This document shows positions 44,579 to 53,900 of a stretch of 64,000 nucleotides of DNA, piece by piece (positions within the stretch are counted from its first letter, which is position 1; the number at the start of each line of letters is the position of its first letter). Source of the stretch: DAINPP01 sp963667315 (GTDB taxonomy: Bacteria > Thermotogota > Thermotogae > MWEM01). The stretch is taken from NCBI GenBank assembly GCA_963667315.1, contig OY763325.1, forward strand, positions 1,984,001 to 2,048,000, read 5' to 3'. The notes beneath the pieces are model-generated. The model worked only from the letters and a program-made list of their open reading frames with translations. It had not been told where the DNA came from and searched no databases. The translations under genes were made by a program, and so were the position numbers.

Positions 44579-45634
44579 CTAATCACTCCTTAAAAATTCA
44601 TTCAATCCCAGTCTGAATACTGCCGGTATATCATTATCAAGATCAAGAAGCTGATCGTCATCTTCAAATTTTGTGGCAATGAGTGTTACCCTGACTTCAT
44701 CATCCGGAAGATCCTCGTCGATGATCAAACCGAATTTCAGGTCAACGTCTTCACTACAACGCTGTCGAATCACCACTGCCGAAAGGTTCATCTCTTTCAT
44801 CGTGATATTCTTGTTCGAGGAAATATTGAGAATGACTGCTGTTGCGTTATCCACAGGTCTTTCAAGCAGCTTTGAATCCATCGCCTTCATGGCAGCTTCC
44901 TGTGCCCTGTTCTCTCCCTTTCCGATTCCGATTCCCAGGAAAGCCACACCGGCTTCTCTGACGACGGACTCGATATCCGCAAAGTCCTGGTTGATGACTC
45001 CGCGTCTTGTGATAACTTCACTGATTCCCTTTATCGCCTGATGTAAGGCCTCATCCGCCTTGAGAAAACCATCCATGACGGTGATATCGCCCGGATATTC
45101 TTCAAGCAATTTGTTGTTCGATATCTTGATCAGCGTATCGACATTTTCCTTCAACTTCTGAAGTCCCTGTTTTGCATTTTCCCATCGGCTGTTCCCTTCA
45201 AAATAAAACGGTGTCGTTACGACGCCAACCGTCAGGATTCCCATCTCTTTTGCCAGTTTTGCAACAACCGGTGCGGAGCCTGTTCCGGTTCCACCTCCGA
45301 GTCCCGCGGTGATAAAGAGCATATCCGTATCTTCAAGGACTGAGATGATATCATCCTTGCTTTCATACGTTGCCTTTTCTCCAACCTCCGGATTACCTCC
45401 CGCTCCAAGTCCTCTCGTGAGTTCGCTTCCAAGCTGAATCTTCACATCTGCCTTTGAATCCTCAAGTACCTGTAAATCGGTATTCCCTACGACAAACGTG
45501 ACACCGTGAATACCACTTTCAATCATTCTGTTTACTGCGTTGTTTCCTGCCCCTCCAACCCCAAGGACTTTTAAAGTCGGATTTCTCTTAGGCTGCCTTC
45601 TGATTTCTGAACCGTCATCTATTTCAAAACTCAT
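44579..45634 (-). CDS. ftsZ: Cell division GTPase FtsZ
   Basis: This 351-aa protein has the tubulin-like signatures G-V-G-G-A-G-N-N-A-V-N-R-M (25-37), the GTP loop G-G-G-T-G-T-G (113-119) and the T7 loop N-Q-D-F-A-D-I-E. It polymerises into the division ring. The C-terminal linker is very short and ends D-I-P-A-V-F-R-L-G-L-N-E, a variant of the usual D-I-P-A-F-L-R-R peptide that binds FtsA, SepF and ZipA. FtsA lies 13 nt upstream. Start ATG behind AAGGGGGG. Confidence 0.97.
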   Translation of the reverse strand: MSFEIDDGSEIRRQPKRNPTLKVLGVGGAGNNAVNRMIESGIHGVTFVVGNTDLQVLEDSKADVKIQLGSELTRGLGAGGNPEVGEKATYESKDDIISVLEDTDMLFITAGLGGGTGTGSAPVVAKLAKEMGILTVGVVTTPFYFEGNSRWENAKQGLQKLKENVDTLIKISNNKLLEEYPGDITVMDGFLKADEALHQAIKGISEVITRRGVINQDFADIESVVREAGVAFLGIGIGKGENRAQEAAMKAMDSKLLERPVDNATAVILNISSNKNITMKEMNLSAVVIRQRCSEDVDLKFGLIIDEDLPDDEVRVTLIATKFEDDDQLLDLDNDIPAVFRLGLNEFLRSD

Positions 45635-45647
45635 TGGGTGCCCCCCT

Positions 45648-47093
45648 TTATACTAATTTTTTTAAAAAGTTTGCCACTTTGTCCATAACACTCGGACCTT
45701 CTTTTTCTCTATCTTTGTTTTTCTCTTTTTTCTTCCGTGTTCTTTTGATGATGGGACGCCTTTCCTTTTCCTCATAATAGTCGACATCATCGTAATAATC
45801 ATCTATTTCCGGTGAGGCGATATACAGATTACCGATAGCCGCCGAATACAAACTGGAATCCATTTCCGAAGGGGCATTGACGACATATTTATCATTATCC
45901 TCCACACTTCCCACTCTGACCGAGAGGTTGAACGTATCCCGAATGAACTCGATAATACCGTCAATCCTGGCACCACCACCGGTCACAACGATACCGCCCG
46001 GTATGCTGGCTTCTCCTTCTTCAGCCATCTTTGTCAACACCGCTCTGATCTCTTTTTTGACATAATTCATGATCTCTTTGATCTTCGCATAGATAACAAG
46101 CGAGAGCTGTGAACGTGCAATTTGCTTGGTCGATTTACCGTCCAGCATGACATAACTGATAGTATCTGTACTCGTGTCTTTAAACGCCACTTTACCGTAT
46201 CCCTTCACCATTCTTTCAGCTTCCGAAACAGAGGTGTTAAAGACTTTTGCCACATCCTTCATCACGTTCTTCATGGATTGATCGATCTGTTTGAAATAGA
46301 TGATGGAATTGTTCCTGAAAGCCGAAACCGTGGTAAAAGAATGCCCCATATCTATGGAGATAACACCGGCATCCATTTCCTTACTGTTCAGCACGGCGAT
46401 TGAAGACACAAAGGGACTCAAATGAAGATTTGGCTTCGGACCCCCTATCTGACTGGTAAACATGTTGATGATGGATTCTTTTGCCGTCGTGTCAATGGAA
46501 AGAACCGACGCTTCAACGGCAAGGAAAGTCGCTTCCATGTCAACGGGATTGACAACCTGCCGCGTTTCATCGAGGATATATTTTTTAGGCATCGCATGCA
46601 GCGTACTTCTGGAATTGTTGAGAAAGTCAAATCCACCGCCTTCAGAGGTGCCGTCGTCATTATCTTTCTGACCGGAAGTGAAAAATCGCATGAGAATATC
46701 GTGAAGATGATCTTCCGTAACGAATTCCGGTTCATCATCCTCTGAAAGTGCTATCGCCTTTATCTCTTCCGTTAAAAAAGCACTTTTCTCATTGATTGAA
46801 AGGACAAAATCTGCCTGAGTATCATCATCCAGCTGAGAAGCGAGTGCGTTACTCAGCTCCGAAAGGGCCGATCTGAACGAAACGGCATCTTTCAGTTCAC
46901 CGCCTTCAAAACCGCTCGAAGGAACTTGTGCAAACGAAAGCACTTCGATGACGTTATCTTCCCCTTTTCTCGCAACAACACCCTTAAGGGCATCTGAACC
47001 GATGTCAAGAGAAGCCTCCATCCTCTGTTCGATCTTGTATCCTTTGTTTCCCTTATTCCGCTTATTTCCTCTATAATTTGAAGAGCCTGGCAT
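45648..47093 (-). CDS. ftsA: Cell division protein FtsA
   Basis: This 481-aa actin-like ATPase has phosphate-binding motifs A-S-L-D-I-G-S-D and V-I-S-I-D-M-G-H-S-F-T-T, and the adenosine motif V-T-G-G-G-A-R-I-D-G. It anchors FtsZ to the membrane through the C-terminal amphipathic helix (V-A-N-F-L-K-K-L-V), which follows an unusually basic linker. A basic N-terminal extension (S-S-N-Y-R-G-N-K-R-N-K-G-N-K) is not typical. I chose ATG 47093, 5 nt after GAGGTGA; a GTG 9 nt earlier is inside that site. It lies between an FtsQ-like gene and ftsZ, the standard order. Confidence 0.92.
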   Translation of the reverse strand: MPGSSNYRGNKRNKGNKGYKIEQRMEASLDIGSDALKGVVARKGEDNVIEVLSFAQVPSSGFEGGELKDAVSFRSALSELSNALASQLDDDTQADFVLSINEKSAFLTEEIKAIALSEDDEPEFVTEDHLHDILMRFFTSGQKDNDDGTSEGGGFDFLNNSRSTLHAMPKKYILDETRQVVNPVDMEATFLAVEASVLSIDTTAKESIINMFTSQIGGPKPNLHLSPFVSSIAVLNSKEMDAGVISIDMGHSFTTVSAFRNNSIIYFKQIDQSMKNVMKDVAKVFNTSVSEAERMVKGYGKVAFKDTSTDTISYVMLDGKSTKQIARSQLSLVIYAKIKEIMNYVKKEIRAVLTKMAEEGEASIPGGIVVTGGGARIDGIIEFIRDTFNLSVRVGSVEDNDKYVVNAPSEMDSSLYSAAIGNLYIASPEIDDYYDDVDYYEEKERRPIIKRTRKKKEKNKDREKEGPSVMDKVANFLKKLV

Positions 47094-47103
47094 TACATTC
47101 ACC

Positions 47104-47772
47104 TCATTTTTTTATAGGGAAAAATCTTCCGGTACTGAACAAATCATAAATCTGATTTTTTCCCATCTGATAGACAAAACTGTCTTCATCAAAATCTTTA
47201 AGATTCCGCCAACTGTTCACCAGCAGAATATTCGCATTCCTCATATAAAACACGACGCTCCCGGCATCAACAGAAGACAGGTAATTTCTGAACAAAACGG
47301 ACTTTTCAGACAGATAAGCGATGATCTCTCTTGCCTGTGAAAAATCCTCAACGTTAAAAATCTCAGGGATCGCATAATAATCAGACAGACTCATATCCCC
47401 GGAGAACATCCAGATCATCTCACCGCTCCCGGAAAAAAGATATCGCTTTCCGTCTTTTAGACTGATCAGGAACTCAGCCTGTCGCCTTTCAACAGTGGCT
47501 TCATAAAAACCGTCTTTTTTCTCCAGCGTTTTGATCTCAAAACCATTCGGCTGATAATCCCGGATAAAGGACATATCCGGTGACCAGAAATCAAGATAGA
47601 TGTTCTTCACCGTCTGAGAGGCCTCTGCGTTACCCTCTGTAAAAAAAACCTGACCGGTATCCCTCATTCGGGACGAAATCATAAGGAAAAGGCTTTTACC
47701 GAGAAATATCAGCCCTACACACAGTATAAGGAACAAGACAAATAGTTCCTTTTCCCCACGATCGTTTCTCAT
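47104..47772 (-). CDS. FtsQ/DivIB-like bitopic membrane protein
   Basis: This 222-aa protein has a short charged cytoplasmic start, one membrane helix (about 10-32) and an extracytoplasmic domain of about 190 residues. The sequence is not clearly that of FtsQ, but topology, length and position directly upstream of ftsA and ftsZ fit. FtsQ links the inner division ring to wall synthesis. The start overlaps the gyrB stop by one base (TAATG). An unrelated membrane protein cannot be excluded. Confidence 0.6.
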   Translation of the reverse strand: MRNDRGEKELFVLFLILCVGLIFLGKSLFLMISSRMRDTGQVFFTEGNAEASQTVKNIYLDFWSPDMSFIRDYQPNGFEIKTLEKKDGFYEATVERRQAEFLISLKDGKRYLFSGSGEMIWMFSGDMSLSDYYAIPEIFNVEDFSQAREIIAYLSEKSVLFRNYLSSVDAGSVVFYMRNANILLVNSWRNLKDFDEDSFVYQMGKNQIYDLFSTGRFFPIKK

Positions 47773-49697
47773 TATATGTCAAGATTCGTAACCTGAAGTG
47801 CATGATGGGTGATAAAACGTCTTCTGTCTTCAACATCGTTCCCCATCAATGTGCTGAGTATCGAATCAGCATATTCTGCATCATCAAGTGTAACCTTTGC
47901 CATCATCCTTGTTTCAGGATTCATTGTTGTCTCCCAGAGCTGTTCGGCATTCATTTCACCAAGACCTTTGTACCGCTGAACATTAACCTTTCTGTCATTC
48001 TCTCCTCTAAGCCTTGCCATAACACCCTTCTGCTGTTCTTCCGAATAGACATATTCAGATTCCTTTCCCGCTGAAAGTTTGAAGAGGGGAGGCATGGCAA
48101 TATAGACCATTCCGGCCTTTATCAGTTCTTTAAAATGCCTGAAGAACAGTGTCAAAATCAGGGTTCGAATATGTGCACCGTCAACATCGGCATCGGTCAT
48201 GATGAAGATCTTTCCATAACGACTTTTGTCGATGTCAAATTCATCGTCAATCCCCGTTCCAAGAGCGGTGATAATATCCGAAATCGTATCACTCTTCAGA
48301 ATTTTATCAAGAGACGATTTCTCCACGTTAAGAATCTTACCTCTGAGTGGCAGGATTGCCTGAAATTCTCGGTCTCTCGCCTGTTTGGCTGAACCACCGG
48401 CCGAGTCCCCTTCCACGATATACAATTCGGACAAATCTCTTTTTTTCGTGGAACAGTCCGCCAGTTTTCCCGGCAGTGTTGATGATTCAAGCGCACTCTT
48501 TCGCCTGACCATTTCCCTTGCCTTCTTCGCGGCAAGTCTTGCCTTTGCCGACTGAATAACCCGGTCAAGGATGAGTTTCGTCTGATCGGCATGTATGTCA
48601 AAATACTCGGAAAGCAAATCTTTAACCACCTTGTTGACAGCTTCCTGAGCTTCTTCATTTCCCAATTTACCCTTAGTCTGTCCCTCAAATTGAGGTTCTC
48701 TGACCTTTACACTCAGAACACCGACAATCCCTTCACGGGCATCCTTTCCGATGATCTGAACCTCTTCCTTCTTCTTTTTCCCACTGCCGAGCATGTCAAA
48801 TTTCTTCAGATAATCGTTGATACATCTCGTCAGAGCAATCCTGAACCCTGTCAGATGCGTCCCCCCATCAACGGTGTTGATATTGTTGACATAAGAGCGC
48901 ATCTTTTCATCACCATTCTTGGTGTATTGAAGTGCCAGATCGACATCGATATCGTTGTAATTGCCTGAAATTGTTATGGGTGCCTCAAGAAGCGGTTTGG
49001 TACTCTTTAGAAGATGAGTGACAAACTCCGAAAGTCCCCCTTCATAATGATGTATGACATCTTCAATCTCTTCATCTCTCTTATCTGAAAGACTTATCGT
49101 CACAATCGGATTCAAATAGGCCTGTTCCATAAATCTCGTATTCAGGATATCAAAATCAAAATCCGTCGTTGAGAAAATTTCATCATCCGGCATAAATCTG
49201 ACGGTTGTTCCATGTTTATCCGTTTCGCCTATGACCTCAACATCTCCCTGGGGAACTCCTCTGGCGTATTTCTGAACATGGATCTTTCCCGCCTGATGCA
49301 CTTCTACATAAAGCCATTCAGAAAGGGCATTCACAACGGAAAGCCCAACACCATGCAGTCCACCGCTCACCTGATAACTGTCCTTGTTAAACTTCCCACC
49401 GGCATGAAGCTTGGTTAAAACAACTTCAAGCGCACTCTTTTTCTCTTCCGGATGGATATCGCAAGGAATACCTCTTCCATCATCGACAACTTCAACCGAC
49501 CCATCTTCCATGATTGTAACCGAAATCGTCGAACAATGTCCCCCAAGCACTTCATCTATACTGTTATCAACTATTTCATAGACCAGATGATGCAAACCGG
49601 CACTCGACGTGGATCCGATATACATCCCCGGCCTCATCCTGACCGGTTCCAGTCCCTTTAGTATTGTAATATTATTTGCTGTATATTTTCCCGGCAA
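47772..49697 (-). CDS. gyrB: DNA gyrase subunit B
   Basis: This 641-aa protein has the GHKL ATPase domain (E-I-V-D-N-S-I-D-E, G-R-G-I-P, G-G-L-H-G-V-G), the transducer, the TOPRIM domain (V-E-G-D-S-A-G-G-S-A, D-A-D-V-D-G-A-H-I-R) and the usual GyrB tail R-R-x-F-I-x-x-x-A-L-Q-V-T-N-L-D-I. Its length fits the short GyrB of most bacteria. The context with a DUF721 gene favours GyrB over ParE. The start is TTG with AGGAGG 10 nt upstream, within the end of the DUF721 gene (26-nt overlap). GyrA is not in the window. Confidence 0.95.
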   Translation of the reverse strand: MPGKYTANNITILKGLEPVRMRPGMYIGSTSSAGLHHLVYEIVDNSIDEVLGGHCSTISVTIMEDGSVEVVDDGRGIPCDIHPEEKKSALEVVLTKLHAGGKFNKDSYQVSGGLHGVGLSVVNALSEWLYVEVHQAGKIHVQKYARGVPQGDVEVIGETDKHGTTVRFMPDDEIFSTTDFDFDILNTRFMEQAYLNPIVTISLSDKRDEEIEDVIHHYEGGLSEFVTHLLKSTKPLLEAPITISGNYNDIDVDLALQYTKNGDEKMRSYVNNINTVDGGTHLTGFRIALTRCINDYLKKFDMLGSGKKKKEEVQIIGKDAREGIVGVLSVKVREPQFEGQTKGKLGNEEAQEAVNKVVKDLLSEYFDIHADQTKLILDRVIQSAKARLAAKKAREMVRRKSALESSTLPGKLADCSTKKRDLSELYIVEGDSAGGSAKQARDREFQAILPLRGKILNVEKSSLDKILKSDTISDIITALGTGIDDEFDIDKSRYGKIFIMTDADVDGAHIRTLILTLFFRHFKELIKAGMVYIAMPPLFKLSAGKESEYVYSEEQQKGVMARLRGENDRKVNVQRYKGLGEMNAEQLWETTMNPETRMMAKVTLDDAEYADSILSTLMGNDVEDRRRFITHHALQVTNLDI

Positions 49698-49995
49698 TTT
49701 CTTCTCTCCTCCTGATTATTCGAATGGATCTGACTTCTCTGATATCATCAAGTTCTGCTTTCAATTTTTTCAACAGGTCTCTCGTATGGAACCTCAACTC
49801 CTGTGCCCACATGGGGTCTTCACAGAGTACATACAATACCCCGTCCTTCAACGCTATGGGCTCTGTCCTTGAACACAGCGGTTTACCGATAATCCGGTCC
49901 CACTCCTCAAGAATTAATCGAACTTTGATCTCAGAAAAAATCCCGCTTTTTCGAGCGAGTTTGTCAACAATCCTCTGAAAAGTATTCATACTCAT
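49672..49995 (-). CDS. DUF721/DciA-like protein
   Basis: This 107-aa protein has the DUF721 pattern: an N-terminal helix, W-D-R-I-I-G-K-P-L, a central beta core (D-G-V-L-Y-V-L-C-E-D-P-M-W-A-Q-E-L) and a basic C-terminus. Members such as DciA help load the replicative helicase, and the family is commonly encoded next to gyrB and recF, as here. It is the first gene of the 11-gene leftward run. The ribosome site is weak, with only TTGTGAT before the ATG. Confidence 0.85.
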   Translation of the reverse strand: MSMNTFQRIVDKLARKSGIFSEIKVRLILEEWDRIIGKPLCSRTEPIALKDGVLYVLCEDPMWAQELRFHTRDLLKKLKAELDDIREVRSIRIIRRREEIAGKIYSK

Positions 49996-50068
49996 ATTTT
50001 ATCACAATTTAATGCATTTAAAAAAATCACAAAATGCAGAAACCACAACTTGATATCATTTCTCACAC

Positions 50069-50773
50069 TCATTTCCCGATTGCGAAAGATGCCATCACAA
50101 TCCCCGCTATTCCAACGATAACACCGCCAATTGCCGTCCATCTCAAAACATTGAGCTGCGAACCCATCTCCTCAAATCGCTTCTCAACAACCTGCCGTTC
50201 GCTGACGCTCTCATAACGATTCGCTTCAACCTCACTTCTCAAACTTTCTATCTCTATTTTCGTCTCCGTAATGGATCCCGAATTCCTGTCTGCTTTCTTA
50301 TTCAGCGATGTCATGTCCGCTTCAAGTTTTTGAAGCTCGTAATCGTATGAAACGGCTGTTGATCCGGTTGTATGACCCTCAGCATTATAGCCTTCAAGAT
50401 GCTGTTTTATCTCCCGATAATCCCTTCCGGCCGCCTCGACTGCTCTCAGCGTATTTTCCATCAACCCTTCCAATTCCTGAATTCTGTCATCGGATACCTG
50501 CGAACTTCCGGTGGAAACAGACCCCTGAAGATAATCCACCAGCCTTTTCATTGCAACTGAAGACTGATAGCGCGTCATCGGATCCGAACCACTGAAACTG
50601 CCATCCGGTAAACCGCTGATGATGCCACGCTCAGCGAGAAACATCACAGACTCATAGGCCCAATGTGAAGACGGCATATCGGTAAATGAAGGAGCTGCTG
50701 TCAACAGCGTTCCCAACAGGATCAAAAGACATATAAACAAATATTTCAAGTCTGAAAACTTTTTATCTGACAT
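50069..50773 (-). CDS. SLH-domain envelope tether with coiled coil and C-terminal membrane helix
   Basis: This 234-aa protein starts at ATG 50773 (GAGGG 8 nt upstream; a GTG 15 nt earlier lacks a site). A signal peptide (about 1-27) is followed by one SLH domain (29-80; F-T-D-M-P-x-x-H-W-A-Y, G-L-P-D-G-S-F, M-T-R-Y-Q), a coiled coil (about 90-205) and a hydrophobic C-terminal helix (about 211-232). SLH domains bind wall polymers. This build, with a rod between wall-binding and membrane-anchoring ends, is that of Thermotoga Omp-alpha, which ties the outer envelope layer to the wall. I infer the same tether job here. Confidence 0.83.
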   Translation of the reverse strand: MSDKKFSDLKYLFICLLILLGTLLTAAPSFTDMPSSHWAYESVMFLAERGIISGLPDGSFSGSDPMTRYQSSVAMKRLVDYLQGSVSTGSSQVSDDRIQELEGLMENTLRAVEAAGRDYREIKQHLEGYNAEGHTTGSTAVSYDYELQKLEADMTSLNKKADRNSGSITETKIEIESLRSEVEANRYESVSERQVVEKRFEEMGSQLNVLRWTAIGGVIVGIAGIVMASFAIGK

Positions 50774-50933
50774 AGGTTTAACCCTCACCCCCGGGTAACT
50801 TCAAAATTAAACAAAAAACAAACGGCAATACCAACACCCCATGGAAGGACAGCATATGGACTTTCATGCTGATAACCCCGGAAAGCCCATAAATTGTCCC
50901 TGTTTCACTTAAAATATATTCAACTGAATTCCC

Positions 50934-53900
50934 TTATTTTTCAACCGTTATCGACAATCCGGGCGCAACGATATCATTTCCGGGATTGTACATCTCAAAA
51001 AGTTTCAACGGCGGGACGATAAATTCACCCGTTGCGATGATCTTGTAATGATTCATATAAACCGAATCCCTTTCGGATATATAGCTCATAAACGATGTCG
51101 TCCGGTCATACCTGTCTTCAACATGATCCGTAAAATACGTTGACAGATAACTTCTCGTTGAATAATATTTACCGGCATAATAATCGGTGCCGTAATCCTC
51201 GTCCTGAACAAAACAGGAAGGCAGATATTCTTCAAGTGCCGCCCATCTCCAGCTGACCGGTAATTTGATTCTGATGATGGAACGCACTTCATCTCCTATC
51301 CGTAGCACTCTGTCATTCTTTCTGAACACGATCGTCCAGGCACCTTCATCATAAGTAAACGGATTCCTGTCAAGTGTCAGCGATGTAGCCGTCATCCCGA
51401 TTAGGTTGGAACTGCTGCTGACCATGACACCTGTATCCCTGCCGTTCACGATCAATCTTCTGTAATAATGACTGTCGTCAATCTTTTCCAGTCTGAAGCC
51501 ATAGATGTTTTCCGGCTCTGTTTCAAGGTCTATTGCCGTCCCGTTGGGGAATATCGTATCCGGAATGATGCCGTTATCAATCGGAACGTATACGGTCTCA
51601 TAGGATAACTCCCCTTCTTCATCCAGCATCTTCAACTGATTCTTAACGACAAGATCTCTGCTGAGAATGTTCTCCGAAGAATTCACCACTTCCGGAGTCC
51701 ATAATTCCGATGTCCGGACTTTCCACATGATCCCCGATTCCCCGTTGATCTCAAGATTGATGATTTCTCCGGCTTCAATTGCAAAGGTGTAAGTTTTGGT
51801 GTCGCCGGAATCGAGGGAATCAATCGTCTCGGGAATATGTCCTTCAGACGCCAGTGATTTGAGCAGATTAAGATTGATCCTGTAATCAAATTCATCGGAC
51901 GAACTCAGATAACCGGAAAGTGCCATGACGACAAATGCGGAATCCTTTGTGGAACGCCAGTATTCCCCGGTTTTGTTGTTGTACAGATAATTGAACAGCC
52001 AGGTCATTTCTATCGCATTATACTCAAGTCTGTTCATGAGATCAAAAAGCAATGCGTTCATCTGAAGATCGTTGATGAAATAAGTCGTGTTGTCAAAGTT
52101 AACTTTGAATTGCCCATTGAAGGAAGACCCTTCTTCAACGATTTCATCCAGCAACCTGGAAGCCACTTCATCCTGTCCTCTTTGAACCATCAGAAGAGCC
52201 ATGAACAGTTTCGAACTCAAAGAATCCCTGTCCGTCAACAACATGCTGTACGACGGCCAGATCATCGCCGTCACATATTCCGCAAAGGGCAGTCTTTCAT
52301 CGGCATCTTCCATGAGATTCTTCAAGGCAAGACTTCCCCTGTCATATGAGGACATGTTCACATCATACCCCAGCTGAAGCAGTTGATAATAGGTATACAT
52401 GACATAAGCCGTCATAAACTGATCGGTATTACCGCCTTTCCACCAGCCCCATGCCCCTTCATAATTCTGATAGGAATAAAGTTTTTTCAATGCGGCTTCC
52501 GTAATGTCGGGAATCTCCGCAAATATCGCCTGCTGTTCCTCATTCAGTTCAACATCCTTTCTGAGAGACAGAAACGCCAGAGAAGGCAGAAAACTGCTGA
52601 TCGTCTGTTCCGTACAACCGTACGGATAGCGGATCAGATAAGTCAGGGCATCGATCAGTTCCCCTTCGAGATCGGCACTCATCGTCAACGTCACGGTGCT
52701 GTTCACTTCCGGCTGATAGGACCACAAGACCTTTTCCCTCGTGATAATTCCGGCTGCTCCGGTATTGATCTCAAATTCACGCCGGTTGACAATCAGTTCC
52801 TCTTCCATCGCATCACTGAAGGCTTCAACAAGCTCGCCGTCTTTTTGGCCATAAGCACCAAGTTTGAATGTTATCTTCTCACCGTTTTTTACCTGCGGAA
52901 CGGTATATTCAAACCAGTAGATTTCATTAGATTGATCGGGAATATCCACCCTTCTCTTTTCCTGAACCCCTTCGGATTCAAATACAATTTCAAACGACAA
53001 ATCCTCACCGGAATAATTTCCGACATTCATGCCAAGATCAATCGTATCCCCTGTGATGAGGAACTTCGGGAATACCGCATTCACGGTAACCGGCAACGTT
53101 GCAATAAAACTATCGGCTGAGTATGTTCGCTTGCCTTTATCTCCGATTGCTATGGCTCTTGTACGCCACGTGGTCAGATTTTCCGGTAATTTCATTTCAA
53201 ACGTTGTGTTCCCGTTGACAACCACACCGGGAATCCAGAGGGCCGAATCGGAGAAATCACTCCTGACTTTCACACCCGTTTTTGATGCCGCTCGCTTCGT
53301 CTGTGCCAATGTGTCCGCATCCTCATATTCGAGGGTATTAAAACTGAACAATCTGGCAAAATTATAATATTGATTGAAATAATCTATATAGTAATTATAC
53401 GGTGGCCTGGAAAGGCTCCCGAGCACCAGTTCCCATTCATCATCCCCATAAAGGTCGATCAGTGCCTGATCAATCACGTTCAGGGTAACGACGCCGTTCA
53501 TCTCACCACCATCGTTATCACGCAAGGCAACACCGATGGCAATATCTTCTCCCGGTCTGGCCTTTTCGGGAACATGCAATTCACAATTCATATCAAACCG
53601 TTCAATCTTAACGGGAATCTCGTAGGTCTTTGAAATCTCTTCACCGCCAAAATAAGAGAAGATCTGCACTCTGATCTTCTCCCTGTTCACATCGGCCGGA
53701 ATCACGAAAGACATCTGAGCCGTATTGTCCTTTACCTTCAACTTTTTCGTCATCAGGGTATTGCCAAAATCAACGATGACATAAGCGTTCAGCTCTCTGA
53801 AAACAGAGATGAGATCCAATTCCACAAAATCTCCTGCCCGATAACTCTCCTGATTTCTGATGAGATCCAGTTTTTCAGTCGTTGAGTATCTGTAATCTGA

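Noticed and set aside
47104..47772. Confident gene name ftsQ
   Set aside because: Topology and position fit, but no sequence signature of the FtsQ/DivIB POTRA domain could be recognised by eye, so no symbol is given.
52383..53120. Open frame of 245 codons opposite the alpha-2-macroglobulin gene
   Set aside because: Fully antisense to a confident gene, low-complexity translation, no ribosome site.
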